Part shown: piece by piece, positions 1 to 8,743 of the stretch
How the letters are laid out: every line of letters starts with the position of its first letter
How positions within the stretch are numbered: the first letter of the stretch is position 1
Assembly (NCBI RefSeq): GCF_900188395.1
Contig: NZ_FZOB01000001.1
Coordinates: 186,001-250,000 of the forward strand
Length of the DNA stretch: 64,000 nt
Origin: Desulfurobacterium atlanticum
GTDB taxonomy: Bacteria; Aquificota; Aquificia; Desulfurobacteriales; Desulfurobacteriaceae
Direction of reading: 5' to 3'
The notes under the pieces: generated by a model
What the model was told of the DNA's origin: nothing
The model's input: only the letters and a program-made list of their open reading frames with translations
Databases searched by the model: none
Program-made: the position numbers and the translations under genes

Positions 1-1012
1 CTTCCACTGTTTTATCGTTAAGACTTATATGTGTTATTTCAAGTTCGTCGGGTATTGTTTCTTCAGATACGGCAAAGCCGTGATTCTGGGCAGTTATTTC
101 AACCTTTCCAGTTTTTTTGTTTAGGACCGGCTGGTTTGCCCCTCTGTGACCGAATTTTAACTTGTAAGTTTTTCCTCCGAGGGCAAGGGCTGTAAGCTGG
201 TGTCCAAGACATATACCGAATATTGGTTTGTTAAATGTCGCTATCAAATATTTTATCGTTTCTATAGCATAATCAACGGCTGCAGGGTCTCCTGGCCCGC
301 AGGATAGAAATACTCCGTCAGGATTGTATTTTAAAATCTCTTCCGGTGGTGTCTTTGCCGGTAGAACAACCGGTTTAATTCCAGCATCAACAAGATTTCT
401 CAGTATATTTTTTCTTATTCCAAAATCAAGAACAGCAACGCTGTATTTGAAATCGCTCCTTTCCAGATATCCTTTGCCGAGAACCCATGTTCCTTTATTC
501 CACTCATAAGGTTCTTTACAGGATACCTTGTCAACGAGGTTTAATCCTTCCATTTTTGGACCGGACAGCGCTTTTTCTACAAGGGATTCGGGATTTAAAT
601 CAACAGTTGAAATTACACCCCTCATTGTTCCCGCATCTCTTAATTTTTTCACAAGAGCCCTTGTGTCTATTTCTGAAATTCCGACCACTCCATGTTTTGA
701 TAGATACTCTTCAAAGGAGAATTCTGCTCTCCAGTTTGAGTAGATTTCAGAAATCTCTTTTACAATAAATCCTTCTGCTTGAGGCCTTTCAGATTCAACA
801 TCTTCACTATTTGCTCCTACGTTTCCAATCAGCGGACAGGTCATTGTTACGATTTGTCCTTTAAAAGAAGGGTCTGTAACTATTTCCTGATAGCCTGTCA
901 TACTCGTTGTAAATACAACTTCTCCAAACACTTCACCTTCTGCACCAAATGAAACACCTTCAAATACTGTGCCATCTTCAAGAGCAAGGAGTGCCTTTTT
1001 TCTATTTAGCAT
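1..1012 (-). CDS. carA: Carbamoyl-phosphate synthase small (glutaminase) subunit, 3' end cut by window
   Basis: Partial gene, about 337 codons; the stop lies before base 1. It would hydrolyse glutamine and pass ammonia to CarB for carbamoyl phosphate, the precursor of arginine and pyrimidines. The N-terminal CPSase small-chain domain starts MLNRKKALLALEDGTVF and continues with TSMTGYQEIVTDPS. The C-terminal class I glutaminase domain shows SCGPGDP and the nucleophile motif GICLGHQ, and NHGFAV follows. The start ATG at 1010-1012 is preceded by GGAGAG at good spacing. It is divergent from the zinc-binding lipoprotein gene. Seen motifs are diagnostic, so the call is secure; only the catalytic His-Glu end is missing because of the window edge. 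Confidence 0.95.
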   Translation of the reverse strand, partial: MLNRKKALLALEDGTVFEGVSFGAEGEVFGEVVFTTSMTGYQEIVTDPSFKGQIVTMTCPLIGNVGANSEDVESERPQAEGFIVKEISEIYSNWRAEFSFEEYLSKHGVVGISEIDTRALVKKLRDAGTMRGVISTVDLNPESLVEKALSGPKMEGLNLVDKVSCKEPYEWNKGTWVLGKGYLERSDFKYSVAVLDFGIRKNILRNLVDAGIKPVVLPAKTPPEEILKYNPDGVFLSCGPGDPAAVDYAIETIKYLIATFNKPIFGICLGHQLTALALGGKTYKLKFGHRGANQPVLNKKTGKVEITAQNHGFAVSEETIPDELEITHISLNDKTVE

Positions 1013-1057
1013 AACTCTCTCCATCAATTATGGATTATAATTGTAACTGTTAGTTTA

Positions 1058-1069
1058 CCAAATATTTGG
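1058..1069. promoter_or_regulatory. Perfect 12-bp palindrome CCAAATATTTGG in the carA/znuA-like divergent region
   Basis: The palindrome ends on the ribosome-binding site (GGAGGT, 1068-1073) of the zinc-type lipoprotein gene. Upstream at 1034-1041 is ATTATAAT, which reads as a -10-like TATAAT on both strands. No convincing -35 hexamer is seen on either strand. An operator for a metal-responsive repressor is possible but is only inference from position. Confidence 0.3.
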
Positions 1070-1076
1070 AGGTGGT

Positions 1077-1928
1077 ATGAGAAATTTACTTAAAGGAATT
1101 CTGGTTTTGTTATTTATCGTTTTTGCAGGATGTAATCTCTCAGAAAACAAACCTCTTATCGTTTCATCCATTCCTGTCTGGAAGCACGTTGCAGAGTATA
1201 TAGGTGGAAGAGATTTTAGATATTACTCGGTTTTAAAAGGTGGAGAGTCACCTCACGGTTATGAGATAAAGCCTTCTGATGTGTTAAAGCTTAAAGAAGC
1301 AAAGCTTGTGATAATTCACGGGCTCGGTCTGGATGATTGGATTTTAAAAGGGATTGAGGATAAGGGGAAAGTTTTTAATATTGGAGAATTGATGGCAAGG
1401 AAGTATCCTGAGATTAAGAAGCCCGGTTACCATATATGGACAAATCCTGTGATGATGGAAGAGGTTTATTTTGAAGTTGCAAGAAAACTGTCTGAATTCT
1501 ATCCTTCAAAGGAAAAGTATTACGAAAAGAGGGCTGATGATTATGCAGCTATGATACAGCAGCTTCTCCAAAGAACAGATAACTGTTTGAAAGGTGTAAA
1601 GATTAAAAAAGTTATTGCATATCATCCTGTATGGGAACCTCTCTTTGAAACGATAGGGGTTGAATGTATCGGTTATATTACAGATAATCCTGAAAAAGAG
1701 CCCGGTCCTGAGAGGATAAGGAAACTGATAGACAGGGCAAAAGCCGAAGGTATTAAGCTTGTGATAACGGAGAAGGGAGAAGGAGAGATTCTTGCTAAAA
1801 AGGTTGCTTCTGAGATAGGTGCGAATGTTCTTGTTCTAAATCCTTTGCCCGATGATGATTATGTTGTAGCTTTAAGCAGGTGGTGTAATAAGATATGTAA
1901 AGCTTTAAAGGAGGCTTATGGGAAATGA
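1077..1928 (+). CDS. Metal (zinc/manganese-type) ABC transporter substrate-binding lipoprotein
   Basis: A 283-residue ZnuA-like (cluster A-I, TroA family) binding protein. The N-terminus is a lipoprotein signal: basic MRNLLKG, a hydrophobic run, then lipobox FAGC with Cys19 as the lipidation site. Likely metal ligands are in SPHGYE, HIWTNP (family form HxWLDP) and YHPVWEPL, each with a His. The long His-rich loop of many ZnuA proteins is absent. It overlaps the next gene by ATGA. No permease or ATPase gene is adjacent; a ZnuB-type permease lies about 43 kb away at 44520. The metal could be zinc, manganese or iron; zinc is inferred from family resemblance only. Confidence 0.8.
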   Translation: MRNLLKGILVLLFIVFAGCNLSENKPLIVSSIPVWKHVAEYIGGRDFRYYSVLKGGESPHGYEIKPSDVLKLKEAKLVIIHGLGLDDWILKGIEDKGKVFNIGELMARKYPEIKKPGYHIWTNPVMMEEVYFEVARKLSEFYPSKEKYYEKRADDYAAMIQQLLQRTDNCLKGVKIKKVIAYHPVWEPLFETIGVECIGYITDNPEKEPGPERIRKLIDRAKAEGIKLVITEKGEGEILAKKVASEIGANVLVLNPLPDDDYVVALSRWCNKICKALKEAYGK

Positions 1929-2497
1929 TTTTGATGATAGATAATTACGATTCTTTTACCTATAATGTTGTTCAGTATTTTGGCTCGCTTGGTACTGATA
2001 TTAAAGTGGTGAGGAATGACAAGATAACAGTTGAGGAGATAGAGTCTTTAAATCCTGAAGCAATAGTTATATCTCCGGGGCCCTGCACTCCTCGGGAGGC
2101 AGGAGTTTCGGTTGATGTTATAAGAAAATTTGCAGGTAAGCTTCCCATTCTTGGAATATGTCTTGGCCATCAGTCTATCGGTTTTGCGTTTGGAGCTAAA
2201 ATAGTAAGAGCGAAAAAACTTATGCACGGTAAAGCGTCTTTAATTAGACACGATGAAGAATTTCTATTTGAAGGAATGAAAAATCCTTTTTCTGCGATAA
2301 GATATCACTCTCTTGTTATTGATAAAGATACTTTGCCAGATGATTTTGTGATAACTGCTGAAAGTGAAGATGACAGAGAGATAATGGGAATAAGGCATAA
2401 ATCGTTTCCACTGTTTGGTGTTCAGTTTCACCCTGAATCTATTCTGACAGAAGATGGGATAAAGATAATAGATAATTTTCTGAAGCAGGTAAAATGA
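1925..2497 (+). CDS. trpG: Anthranilate / aminodeoxychorismate synthase glutamine amidotransferase subunit
   Basis: A stand-alone class I glutamine amidotransferase of 190 residues, the usual TrpG/PabA length. It supplies ammonia to chorismate-using synthases of tryptophan or folate synthesis. It begins MILMIDNYDSFTYNVVQYF, has the oxyanion motif SPGPCTP, the nucleophile elbow GICLGHQ, and the His-Glu pair in VQFHPESILTEDG. Start ATG overlaps the upstream stop (ATGA), and its own stop overlaps the truD start in the same way, so all three are translationally coupled. No trpE or pabB is in the window, so TrpG and PabA roles cannot be separated; many bacteria use one protein for both. Confidence 0.9.
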   Translation: MILMIDNYDSFTYNVVQYFGSLGTDIKVVRNDKITVEEIESLNPEAIVISPGPCTPREAGVSVDVIRKFAGKLPILGICLGHQSIGFAFGAKIVRAKKLMHGKASLIRHDEEFLFEGMKNPFSAIRYHSLVIDKDTLPDDFVITAESEDDREIMGIRHKSFPLFGVQFHPESILTEDGIKIIDNFLKQVK

Positions 2498-3657
2498 AAC
2501 TTTACGCTCACATAAAAAAATATCCTGAAGATTTTGTTGTTGAGGAGATTCCTGATATAGAGGTAAAATCTTCAGGAAAGTTTGATGTTTATAAGCTGGA
2601 AAAACGGAATGTTTCAACCCTTGAATCGGTAAGGTTGATTTCTCGTTTTTTAAAGATTCCTCTTAAAAGTATAGGTTTTGCCGGGTTAAAAGATAAGTAT
2701 GCTGTTACAACTCAGTTTATCACTGTTCCTTCAGGTTCTCTTGAAGATAGATTTGGATTTGTTCATGAGAATGGCTGGAGAAGGACAGAAAGCTTTAATA
2801 AAGGAAAAACCTGCTTTTTTCTTGAAAAAGTGGGAAAGACAGATGAGCCGCTTTCGCTTGGGAAAATAAAAGGAAATCGCTTTACCGTTAAGATACGGAA
2901 TTTTGAAAAAAATATGCGGGAGCGGTTCTACAGGAATTTGCAGATTGTAAAACTTTTTGGGTTTGCCAACTATTTTGGGGAGCAGCGGTTCGGGAGTGTA
3001 AAAAGTAGAGATGATTTTGTTTTAAAGTATCTTTTAAAAGGTGATTTTGAAACAGCTTTGAAAGTTTATTTTTTAGGCAAGGAGAAAATCTCTTTTATCA
3101 CAAGCTGGCGGGATATTTACAAAACCTTGAAGCCAGCTCTTGAAGAGTATGAGAAGGATATGATTAAGGGGCTTTTGAGAGGTTTATCGGCGGAAAAAGC
3201 TTTCAGGATACTTCCAAAGAATGTTCGGCTTATGTTTAACTTTGCTTTTCAAAGTTTTTTATGGAACGAGATTTTAGCCCTTTACATTAAAGAGAGATAC
3301 CCTTATGTGCAGATTCCTTTTGTAAACAACTGGAAGCTTAATTTCTATCTTGAAGTTGATGATTTGAATTATCTTAAAAATCTTGAAATTCCTTATACCG
3401 GAAAAGTTTACAATGTAAAAGATAGGCTGTTAAAAAGGATAATGGAAAAGGTATTCAGGCTAAGGGGTGTAGAGAAGGAGTTTTTTGATAGGGAAGTTGC
3501 AGGTATGAAAGTTTTAACTGACGGGATTAGAAAAGCCGTTGTGTTCCCTGAAGATTTTAGAATTGTTTCAAAAACAAAAAAAGATGTTGTTTTACAGTTT
3601 AAACTGCCCCCAGGGTCTTACGCCACTATTCTTTTAAGAAAGCTTCTTTCTGTATAG
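2494..3657 (+). CDS. truD: tRNA pseudouridine(13) synthase TruD
   Basis: 387 residues. TruD converts uridine 13 of tRNA-Glu to pseudouridine. Family signatures are clear: GLKDKYAVTTQ carries the catalytic Asp region near residue 68, and NYFGEQRFG near residue 160 is the second conserved motif. The inserted TRUD domain follows. The start overlaps the trpG stop by ATGA. The family has archaeal and bacterial branches; the length (about 390) is intermediate between E. coli (about 350) and archaeal forms (above 400). No oddity beyond unusual gene neighbours. Confidence 0.93.
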   Translation: MKLYAHIKKYPEDFVVEEIPDIEVKSSGKFDVYKLEKRNVSTLESVRLISRFLKIPLKSIGFAGLKDKYAVTTQFITVPSGSLEDRFGFVHENGWRRTESFNKGKTCFFLEKVGKTDEPLSLGKIKGNRFTVKIRNFEKNMRERFYRNLQIVKLFGFANYFGEQRFGSVKSRDDFVLKYLLKGDFETALKVYFLGKEKISFITSWRDIYKTLKPALEEYEKDMIKGLLRGLSAEKAFRILPKNVRLMFNFAFQSFLWNEILALYIKERYPYVQIPFVNNWKLNFYLEVDDLNYLKNLEIPYTGKVYNVKDRLLKRIMEKVFRLRGVEKEFFDREVAGMKVLTDGIRKAVVFPEDFRIVSKTKKDVVLQFKLPPGSYATILLRKLLSV

Positions 3658-3667
3658 GGAGGATGTT

Positions 3668-3955
3668 GTGAGTGTCTCCATAGGATATCTTGAAATTAAA
3701 CTTTACATTCCTTACAGCCACTCTTTAAAAGAGAAAAGAATGGTGGTTAAAAGGTTGAAAGAGAGGCTTAAAAATAAATTTAATGTGGCCGTTTCAGAAA
3801 TTGCAGAACATGATATGTGGCAGACGGGGGTGCTTGGAATTGTCACAATAGCCACCGATTCAAGGAAAGCTGATGAAACCCTTGAAAAGGTGGTTGGATT
3901 TATTGAGAGGATATCTCCGGGAATTATTGAAAGCTATCATAAAGAGTTGCTTTGA
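3668..3955 (+). CDS. DUF503 (YlxP-like) small protein
   Basis: 95 residues with a GTG start behind GGGAGGATG. The hallmark is the N-terminal stretch LKEKRMVVKRLKERLKNKFNVAVSE, followed by WQTGVLGI and a C-terminal helix. DUF503 proteins are often encoded near nusA-infB-rbfA or ribosome genes; their function is not established, though a role in RNA metabolism or ribosome assembly is suspected. Here it follows truD, another RNA gene, by 10 bases. Its last 19 bases overlap the convergent V-ATPase subunit D gene. Confidence 0.85.
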   Translation: MSVSIGYLEIKLYIPYSHSLKEKRMVVKRLKERLKNKFNVAVSEIAEHDMWQTGVLGIVTIATDSRKADETLEKVVGFIERISPGIIESYHKELL

Positions 3956-4560
3956 GATTTTTTCTCTTTTAGTTTTTTTATAGTTGATAAAAATTCAAGT
4001 TCCTGCTCTTCAAGGGCTGTTTCTATCTCTTTTATCGCTTTTTCATACATAGGAATATAATACTTCTCTACAGCATTAACTCTTATAACTGTTTTTTTCA
4101 GTTCTTCGGCCATTTTCCACGCCTTTATCTCCATCTCTGCAAGTTCCATAACCTTTTTTACAGAATCTATAAAAGCTGTCCTTGCAAGGTCAACGAATAT
4201 GGATTCAGACACTATATCTACGGGGAATTTTTCAAGGTCAAGCTGATAGGATATGGAGGGTACAGGAATTCCTATGAAACTTTTCTCTTTCGCTTCTATT
4301 TTTCCTTTTAGTGCAGTGGTGTCAACGTACTCTTTTACCGATTCTCTTCCCTCTTCCATATACGCTTTTTTAAGCATTGCATACGCCTTTTGAACATAAA
4401 TGTTTAACTCTTCCCTTGCTTTTTCTACCCTGTCAAGATGTTTCAGGATTTCTTTTATCAGGACATTTCTTTTATGTTGAAGAATATCTTTTCCTTCTTC
4501 CATTACGTTCAGATCTTTTTTCAGTTCAAGAAGCTGCGTTTTACTCTTTGTGAATTTCAT
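3937..4560 (-). CDS. atpD: V/A-type ATPase subunit D (central stalk)
   Basis: 207 residues, almost all helical, with long heptad-like N- and C-terminal stretches separated by a short globular part (about residues 65-130), as expected of the rotor shaft that runs through the A3B3 head. Starts [17 protein letters not shown], close to the family start. It is the last gene of the V-ATPase run, overlapping atpB by four bases (ATGA). It converges on the DUF503 gene with a 19-base overlap, so transcription from both sides meets here without a clear hairpin. Confidence 0.9.
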   Translation of the reverse strand: MKFTKSKTQLLELKKDLNVMEEGKDILQHKRNVLIKEILKHLDRVEKAREELNIYVQKAYAMLKKAYMEEGRESVKEYVDTTALKGKIEAKEKSFIGIPVPSISYQLDLEKFPVDIVSESIFVDLARTAFIDSVKKVMELAEMEIKAWKMAEELKKTVIRVNAVEKYYIPMYEKAIKEIETALEEQELEFLSTIKKLKEKKSQSNSL

Positions 4561-5915
4561 CTTATGTACGCCTCTATCTCCTCTTTTTTCAGTCGTGTAA
4601 GTTCAGAATCAGGCAGGATAGCAAGAAGCTTCCAGCCTATTTTCATAGTTTCTTCAAGAGACCTATCTTCGCTTTCTTCCTGGGTTAAGAATTTACTCTC
4701 AAAAGCTCTACCAAACTCAAGATACTTTCTGTCTATATCACTTAATTCAGATTCTCCAATAATTGCTGCAAGCATTTCAACCCGTTTTGAACGGGCATAG
4801 GCTGAATATATCTGGTTTGCCCAGCGTCTCTGAAGTTTACTTATACCCTGATTCATGAGTCTTGAGAGAGAAGGAAGAATGTTTATGGGGGGATAGATAC
4901 CTTTTTTAAACAGTCCTCTATCAAGAACGATCTGCCCTTCTGTAATGTAACCTGTAAGGTCTGGAATTGGGTGGGTTATGTCATCATCTGGCATTGTGAG
5001 AACCGGTATCTGTGTGAGGGAACCTTTTTTTCCTTTTATTAGTCCTGCCCTTTCGTAGATTGTTGCAAGGTCGCTGTACATATATCCGGGATAACCTTTT
5101 CTTCCCGGAATTTCATCCCTTCTGGAGGACATTTCCCTTAAAGCGTCACAGTAGTTTGTCATATCGTATAAAACTGCCACAACATCATACTCTTTCTCAA
5201 AGGCAAGATATTCTGCAAGTGTAAGAGCAGCTCTTGGAACAAGAACGTGATTTACACACGATTCACTTGCAAGACTCATAAATACAGCAGTTTTCTGGAA
5301 ATTACCACCGGCCTTTATACTTTCTATTAGATTTGTTGCAATTTCGTATTTTATACCTATAATGCCGAGGATTATTGCTGTTTTAGGATTGTCTCCTGGA
5401 ATTTTTATCTGTTTTACAAGCTGTGCCACAAGTTTATCTGTCGGGACACCGGAAACTGCAAATACAGGCAGTTTTTGCCCTCTGACAAGGGTGTTTAGAC
5501 CGTCAATTGCAGAAATTCCCGTATGGACAAAGCTATTCGGGAAATTTCTCCATGCGGGATTTATGGCTTCTCCGTTTATGTCAGCTTCTTTTTTTGAGAT
5601 TATTCCTCCGAGATTATCCATCGGTTCACCGAAGGCGTTAAATATTCTACCAAGCATTCTCTCTGATACAGGAATTGTAAACGGCTTCCCTGTAAATCTC
5701 ACTCTTATGCTGTTTACCTCTATACCTTCAGTCTGTCCCAGAATTTCTATAAGAGTTACCTTTTCGGTAAGTTCTACAATCCTTCCGGGAACTCTCCTAT
5801 TCTTCCACCTTACTAAAACCTTCTCTCCAAAACGTGTTCCGTCCACAGTTTCAAACGCAAGAAGAGAACCTTTTATTCCAAGTGCACCTTCATACTCTAT
5901 TATCATTTTTCCCAC
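4557..5915 (-). CDS. atpB: V/A-type ATPase subunit B (non-catalytic)
   Basis: 452 residues. The regulatory, non-catalytic head subunit. It has the beta-barrel N-terminus, the family motif [18 protein letters not shown], and in place of a P-loop the sequence [11 protein letters not shown], which fits the loss of catalysis in B subunits. [22 protein letters not shown] and the signature [20 protein letters not shown] are typical. It lies between A and D in the usual A-B-D order, overlapping atpA by 13 bases and atpD by 4. Confidence 0.96.
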   Translation of the reverse strand: MGKMIIEYEGALGIKGSLLAFETVDGTRFGEKVLVRWKNRRVPGRIVELTEKVTLIEILGQTEGIEVNSIRVRFTGKPFTIPVSERMLGRIFNAFGEPMDNLGGIISKKEADINGEAINPAWRNFPNSFVHTGISAIDGLNTLVRGQKLPVFAVSGVPTDKLVAQLVKQIKIPGDNPKTAIILGIIGIKYEIATNLIESIKAGGNFQKTAVFMSLASESCVNHVLVPRAALTLAEYLAFEKEYDVVAVLYDMTNYCDALREMSSRRDEIPGRKGYPGYMYSDLATIYERAGLIKGKKGSLTQIPVLTMPDDDITHPIPDLTGYITEGQIVLDRGLFKKGIYPPINILPSLSRLMNQGISKLQRRWANQIYSAYARSKRVEMLAAIIGESELSDIDRKYLEFGRAFESKFLTQEESEDRSLEETMKIGWKLLAILPDSELTRLKKEEIEAYIR

Positions 5916-7633
5916 TCACTGTATGATTTTAAAAGGTTTTTATAGGTTTCTTCTATCTTCTCAATAATGTTTTCTGGTATCTTTTCAACAAATCTAAGCC
6001 TTAAAATCTCTTCAACTACTTTCTGTTCTTTAAGTATTTTTATAGGGATTCCTTTCTCTTTAAGGCACGCTTCCCACCACTGGTAGAGTGTTTTAAGGAT
6101 TTCTGCTATCTTTATTTGCCTTTCAGGCGGGCAGTAGGCGTCTATCGGGTCAAAAGCGTTTTGCTGGAGGAAAACCTCTTTGATAAAGTGGGAGATTTCA
6201 ACTATCAGTTTCTGTTCTTCAGGTAAAGCCTCAGAACCAAGGAGTTTTACTATTCTCTGGAGCTTGTCATCCTCTTGAAGGAGTTTCATCATCCAGCTTC
6301 TTAGCTCATACCAGTTTCTGTATATCTCCTCCCACCATTTTCTGACAGTTCCACCGTAAGCACTGTAGCTCTGGGTATAGTTTATAGCGGGATAAAACCT
6401 TGCATTTGCAAGTTCTTTATCAAGTGCCCAGAACACACTTGTGAATCTTCTTGTGTGTCTTGTAACAGGTTCTGAAAAGTCTCCGCCGGGGGGTGATACT
6501 GCTCCGATTATTGTAAGAGAACCGACACTTCCTGAAAGTGTTTCAACAAATCCTGCCCTTTCATAAACACCGGCAATTCTTGAAGAAAGGTAGGCGGGAA
6601 ATCCTTCCTCTATCGGGAGTTCTCCCATTCTGGTTGAAAGTTCTCTCATCGCTTCAGCCCATCTTGATGTTGAATCAGCCATGAGAGCTACATGATAGCC
6701 CATGTCTCTAAAATATTCTGCTATTGTTATTCCAAGATAAATTGAAGCTTCCCTTGCAGAAACGGGCATATTTGATGTGTTTGCTATAAGGATTGTTCTT
6801 TCTATAAGTTTCTTTCCTGTTCTTGGGTCTTCAAGTTCGGGAAACTCTTCAAGAACTTCTGTCATTTCGTTTCCACGTTCACCGCACCCTATATAAACTA
6901 TAATATCAGCATCGCACCACTTTGCGAGAGTTTGCTGTAAAATCGTTTTTCCTGTTCCAAACCCGCCGGGAATTGAAGCGGTTCCTCCCTTTGCAATCGG
7001 AAAGAGAAAATCTATTATCCTCTGCCCTGTTATAAGGGGAATATCCGGGTTCAGTCTTTTTCTGAATTTTCTCGGAAATCTTACAGGCCATTCCTGAACC
7101 ATAGTAAGAGTTTGTCCAGAGTCAAGAGTTAAAAGTTCCTCTTCAACAGTGTATTCTCCTCCTTCCTCTATCGCATCAATAGTTCCTTTGATTCCCAAAG
7201 GAGCGGTGAGAAAATGTTTAATATTCCCTTCAGTTACGTATCCGAAAATTTCACCTTCGTTAATCTTTTCTCCCTTTCTTTTAAGGGGAACAAAGTGCCA
7301 CCTTTTATCTTTTGATACAGGGAAAACCGATTTTCCTCTTTCTATTCTTTCTCCCAGCTTTTCAAGAGGTCTTTCTATTCCATCATAGATTGAACCAAGA
7401 AGTCCTGGTGCAAGCACCGCTTTTAACATTTCACCACTCAGTTTAACCGGTTCTTTAAGTTTCAGCCCATCTGTCGTTTCATATACCTGAATTGTTATGG
7501 TGTTTTCCTGTATTGCAACAACTTCTCCGATAAGTTTATCTTCTCCGACAAATGCAACTTCAAGGAGTTTTGGAGATTCTCCTTCAAGTTCAGCTTTCAC
7601 AATTGGTCCGGATATGTAAGTTATCTTTGCCAT
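5903..7633 (-). CDS. atpA: V/A-type ATPase subunit A (catalytic)
   Basis: 576 residues, the catalytic head subunit. The P-loop is GGFGTGKT (about residue 222), a variant of the commoner GPFGSGKT. The catalytic Glu is in [11 protein letters not shown], and [12 protein letters not shown] follows. The non-homologous insertion that separates A subunits from F-type beta is present between the barrel and the P-loop (about residues 110-190), including [11 protein letters not shown]. Together with B it forms the ATP-hydrolysing or -synthesising hexamer. The start ATG directly follows the atpE stop. Confidence 0.97.
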   Translation of the reverse strand: MAKITYISGPIVKAELEGESPKLLEVAFVGEDKLIGEVVAIQENTITIQVYETTDGLKLKEPVKLSGEMLKAVLAPGLLGSIYDGIERPLEKLGERIERGKSVFPVSKDKRWHFVPLKRKGEKINEGEIFGYVTEGNIKHFLTAPLGIKGTIDAIEEGGEYTVEEELLTLDSGQTLTMVQEWPVRFPRKFRKRLNPDIPLITGQRIIDFLFPIAKGGTASIPGGFGTGKTILQQTLAKWCDADIIVYIGCGERGNEMTEVLEEFPELEDPRTGKKLIERTILIANTSNMPVSAREASIYLGITIAEYFRDMGYHVALMADSTSRWAEAMRELSTRMGELPIEEGFPAYLSSRIAGVYERAGFVETLSGSVGSLTIIGAVSPPGGDFSEPVTRHTRRFTSVFWALDKELANARFYPAINYTQSYSAYGGTVRKWWEEIYRNWYELRSWMMKLLQEDDKLQRIVKLLGSEALPEEQKLIVEISHFIKEVFLQQNAFDPIDAYCPPERQIKIAEILKTLYQWWEACLKEKGIPIKILKEQKVVEEILRLRFVEKIPENIIEKIEETYKNLLKSYSEWEK

Positions 7634-8188
7634 TTAAACCTCTAAAATAGAAGCTATCTCTTTATCTATTTCTCCTTTGAACTCTTCAAGGATAGATTCA
7701 AGGGAAAACTCAATAACCATCCGTTCTTTTTTAAAAATAACCCCGTTTATGGATGGATCGGTTTCTATCTCAAACTGTTCCCCGACCATTTCTTTAACCC
7801 TGTTTTTAAATTCCGGTGATGTGATGATTTTCCCTGTTGTGTAGTTGTTCTTTATCCAGGTAAGAAAGCATCCGAGCATCATCGGAAACCGTTCCTGTAA
7901 TTTTTCTTTAAGTGTGTTTAAAAGCTCTTCTCTTATAGCTATCTCTCTGTTTTCTATTTTTTTCCTTACTTCGGCGTCTATCTCTGCTATTTTGTTAAAC
8001 TTAAAAGCTTCAATATCTATCAAAGCAGCCTGCCGTTTTTCTTCAAAAATTCTCTTTCCCTCTTTCTCTGCTTCAATCAACTTTTCCTGGGCATACAATC
8101 TGGCAGACTTTACCCTTTGTTCTGCTATCTCTTTTGCCCTTTCAAGAACCTTCTTTTCAAACTTACTGTAATCTGATTCCGAGTACAC
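7634..8188 (-). CDS. atpE: V/A-type ATPase subunit E (peripheral stalk)
   Basis: 184 residues. The N-terminal two thirds is a long charged helix (KKVLERAKEIAEQRVKSA onward) and the C-terminal part is a small mixed domain, the layout of the E subunit that pairs with H/G to form the stator stalk. GTG start at 8186-8188, with AAGGAG about ten bases upstream inside atpF; it overlaps atpF by 26 bases. Assignment rests on architecture and operon place rather than on a catalytic motif. Confidence 0.85.
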   Translation of the reverse strand: MYSESDYSKFEKKVLERAKEIAEQRVKSARLYAQEKLIEAEKEGKRIFEEKRQAALIDIEAFKFNKIAEIDAEVRKKIENREIAIREELLNTLKEKLQERFPMMLGCFLTWIKNNYTTGKIITSPEFKNRVKEMVGEQFEIETDPSINGVIFKKERMVIEFSLESILEEFKGEIDKEIASILEV

Positions 8189-8468
8189 TTGCCAAAAACT
8201 CCTTTAAACTTTGTTTTGATGTAACTCCTTCAAATGAAGGCACAAAAACAACCGCCGGAAGAGCTTTTTTACCCAGCTTCTCTTTTAAGCTTTTGTTAAA
8301 AAAGTCAACAAATTTCTCTGAAACAACAATAACTGCCACAGAAGGTTCCTTTAAAAGTTTCAGCATCTCCTGCTGAAACTCTCTTTCTGTTTCAACTACT
8401 ACCGTTTCAACACCTGCAAGTCCAAAACCGGTACATTCATCGTCCGTGCCGACAAACACCATTCTCAT
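8163..8468 (-). CDS. atpF: V/A-type ATPase subunit F
   Basis: 101 residues, a small Rossmann-like domain: MRMVFVGTDDECTGFGLAGV at the start is characteristic of subunit F, which binds the central stalk and tunes ATP hydrolysis. AVIVVSEKFVDF and VVFVPSFEG match the later strands. It starts in a TAATG overlap with the K subunit stop. Position between K and E differs from the E-C-F-A-B-D order common in Thermus and archaea. Confidence 0.88.
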   Translation of the reverse strand: MRMVFVGTDDECTGFGLAGVETVVVETEREFQQEMLKLLKEPSVAVIVVSEKFVDFFNKSLKEKLGKKALPAVVFVPSFEGVTSKQSLKEFLASVLGIRLQ

Positions 8469-8743
8469 TACACTTTTCCGAGAATTAGAATTGCAATGAT
8501 GAGACCGTAAATTGCTATACCTTCTGCCAGCCCAAGGAACACTATCGCTTTACCTGAAATCTCTGGCCTTTCACCAATGGCGCCCATAGCCGCAGAACCA
8601 ACAAGTCCGACGGCTGCTCCGGCAGCTATAGTTGAAAAAGCAACAGATGCTGCTGCTGAGATATATGCCCACATTGCGTCACCTGCAAAAACTGTTAAAG
8701 GAAATAGGACAAGTAAAACGGTTCTTAATGCTGTTTTTCTCAT
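8468..8743 (-). CDS. atpK: V/A-type ATPase proteolipid subunit K (c ring)
   Basis: 91 residues: a signal-peptide-like N-terminus (MRKTALRTVLLVLFPLTVFAG) then one hairpin of two membrane helices. The ion-carrying acid is Glu74 in GLAEGIAIYG on the second helix. The first helix is Gly/Ala-rich and has no Gln, and the residue after Glu74 is Gly, not Ser/Thr; both differ from the Gln-plus-Ser/Thr pattern of sodium-binding c subunits, which suggests protons (inference). A single hairpin contrasts with the double-hairpin K of Enterococcus. GGAGGAAGAGAA precedes the ATG. Confidence 0.92.
   Translation of the reverse strand: MRKTALRTVLLVLFPLTVFAGDAMWAYISAAASVAFSTIAAGAAVGLVGSAAMGAIGERPEISGKAIVFLGLAEGIAIYGLIIAILILGKV

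Noticed and set aside
2264-2617. 117-codon minus-strand frame across trpG/truD
   Set aside because: Antisense to the coupled trpG-truD junction; no start signal and no recognisable motif.
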